A DNA stretch of 64,000 nt from Pseudomonas bijieensis (GTDB lineage Bacteria; Pseudomonadota; Gammaproteobacteria; Pseudomonadales; Pseudomonadaceae), in the NCBI RefSeq assembly GCF_013347965.1, contig NZ_CP048810.1, positions 6,075,501 to 6,139,500 of the forward strand. Reading direction: 5' to 3'. The notes under the pieces are model-generated. The model saw only the letters and a program-made list of their open reading frames with translations, made no database searches and was not told the origin of the DNA. The translations under genes and the position numbers were made by a program. Shown here in pieces: positions 62,917 to 64,000 of this stretch; position 1 is the stretch's first letter; each line of letters begins with the position of its first letter.

Positions 62917-63338
62917 GTGATTGATTGCCGTGGACTGATCCTTGAAAACACCCGTGAAGGCGCCACCGACCGTGCCATCGCGCAACTGGAAGCCAGCCTG
63001 GGTGCCCGGCTGCAGGACGACTATTGCCAGTTCCTCAAGACCAGCAACGGCACCCACGTGGAATACGATGTGCTGGCCACGCTCGCCAATGGCGATGAGG
63101 AGTTGCTCAGTTTTTCGCTGTACGGGCTGGATCCGGACAAAGAGTATGAATCCAACCCCTTCGAACCGGAGCAACTGCGGGCTCAGCCCGGCTTTCTCGC
63201 AACGGGGTTACTGCCGTCGGTCGCGACGGCGGCGCGAGTATCTTGCTCTGCGGGAAGGGCGCCAGGATGTGGCTGCGATGGTGGCGGGAGCGGTATCGGG
63301 GGTTGTGGAATGCGAGGGTTGTAGCTCGGACGATTTGA
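62917..63338 (+). pseudogene. SMI1/KNR4 family protein, frameshifted
   Basis: The first 95 residues or so (DRAIAQLEASLGARLQDDYCQFLKTSNGTHVEYDVLATL...) match the SMI1/KNR4 fold of polymorphic-toxin immunity proteins. At about 63214 the expected GLLPVGRDGG motif continues only in another frame: a single missing G after ctgccg would restore it. After that the C-terminus does not resemble the family in any frame, so the gene looks decayed. Start and end are approximate; a TTG at 62878 also opens the frame. Confidence 0.6.
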
Positions 63339-63467
63339 AGTCTTGCCGGTGAAAATGAGTCCCTGCTTCATGGATGTATACAGGTTCCTTTGGGTATCGG
63401 GCGAGTGTGGTGTGATGCCGGACGGGGATAGGCCAAAGGCTAACCATGGCGAATGGACGCTGCAGTG

Positions 63468-63923
63468 CTACAGCCCCAAGGTTTTCGTCATGATGATCGT
63501 GCGCTCCGATTTGTGAAACTCATCCCGGACTTTTTTAAAGCCAAGCGAAGCATAAAAGCCTTCTGCGGTGATTGAAGAGGGAACCCGTAGCAGGTTCAGA
63601 CCTGCGTTTGTGGCGATCGATTGAATCCTCTTCATCAGGTGTTTCCCGAGCCCCTTCCCTTGGTGGCTCGGGTCGACAAACACGCTTCGGACCACGTCCT
63701 GATCAAGACTCGCTGTTGCAACAATATGATTGTCGACTATTGCTACGAGCATCTGACGTTGAGCCAACAATTGAAGAATTGCCATGGGGGAAAAATTTTG
63801 CGCCACTTGATCGATAATTTCGGATGAGTAGTCTTGGACATTGGACTGGCGCAGAGCATTGATGATCGTTTGACTGATGGCCGGGGCATCGGCAGCCATA
63901 GCGTTTCGAATCAGGTAATCCAT
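63468..63923 (-). CDS. GNAT family N-acetyltransferase
   Basis: A 151-residue acetyltransferase with the acetyl-CoA loop VFVDPSHQGKGLGKHLMKRIQSIA (about 84-107) and the FYASLGFKKV segment near the C-terminus. The start at 63923 (MDYLIRNAMAADAPAISQ) is chosen because the GNAT fold begins there; a longer frame reaches 63995. The substrate is unknown. It is convergent with the broken SMI1 gene. Confidence 0.8.
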   Translation of the reverse strand: MDYLIRNAMAADAPAISQTIINALRQSNVQDYSSEIIDQVAQNFSPMAILQLLAQRQMLVAIVDNHIVATASLDQDVVRSVFVDPSHQGKGLGKHLMKRIQSIATNAGLNLLRVPSSITAEGFYASLGFKKVRDEFHKSERTIIMTKTLGL

Positions 63924-64000
63924 CAAGGTAATTCCTTGCGCATAATGGCTGAGCATAGAAGGATTCGGCCTCACTGACCAAAACGAAAGGCTCAATGGCT

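Noticed and set aside
63355..63516. A 53-codon frame after the broken SMI1 gene
   Set aside because: It overlaps the GNAT gene on the other strand, has no ribosome site and matches no family.

Overview
The window is chromosomal DNA of a fluorescent Pseudomonas, probably P. fluorescens group (corrugata/brassicacearum-like). The grounds are uniformly high-GC coding bias, two Pseudomonas-type REP families (core tgtgggagcgagcctgctcg and core gtggcgagggagcttgctcc), the pilZ-tatD gene order, and typical Pseudomonas products (RraB, DUF4823, DUF1285, CorA, MocR). There is no phage or plasmid backbone. No rRNA operon, insertion sequence or CRISPR array was seen.

Layout. 1-4.8 kb is core-like: pilZ, tatD, a candidate RgsA small RNA, a TetR regulator, a MoaA-type radical SAM enzyme, a DUF4823 lipoprotein and DUF1285. 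4.9-19.4 kb is a sugar locus: a GntR/FCD regulator, an SMP-30 lactonase, an SDR dehydrogenase and an AraFGH-type ABC importer, then a REP array and four unrelated genes, then dgoK-dgoA-dgoD, an MFS transporter and an IclR regulator. Together these can supply a full De Ley-Doudoroff route: import of D-galactose, oxidation to lactone, hydrolysis to galactonate, dehydration, phosphorylation, and cleavage to pyruvate plus glyceraldehyde-3-phosphate. Two near-identical promoters (before the SDR and before dgoK) and a shared GntR-like operator (before the GntR gene and before araF) tie the halves together.

19.4-36.2 kb holds an alcohol dehydrogenase with a divergent AraC regulator, ETF-QO (apparently frameshifted at its C-terminus) divergent from etfBA with a PsrA-type box between, DUF4398/OmpA lipoproteins, a MocR regulator, several small proteins, rraB, a circularly permuted ATP-grasp / alpha-E / transglutaminase operon, and a cytochrome c. 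36.8-46.8 kb holds a thiolase plus FadJ-like pair, a glutamine amidotransferase, CorA, PlsC, a crotonase, tRNA-Ser(GGA), and small accessory genes.

46.8-52.3 kb is a second catabolic module: an AraC regulator divergent from MFS, FAH-family hydrolase, SDR and 2-hydroxyacid dehydrogenase genes. 52.3-64 kb is a patchwork: a HigBA-type toxin-antitoxin pair, an EamA transporter, GNAT enzymes, two divergent PDZ lipoproteins, a VOC protein coupled to a DapF-like protein lacking its second catalytic Cys, Nudix, a sterol-desaturase-like hydroxylase, then SUFU, Tdi1/DUF1851 and a broken SMI1/KNR4 gene, all families common among polymorphic-toxin immunity proteins.

All functional calls rest on reading the sequence and on remembered family features. 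No database search was run.
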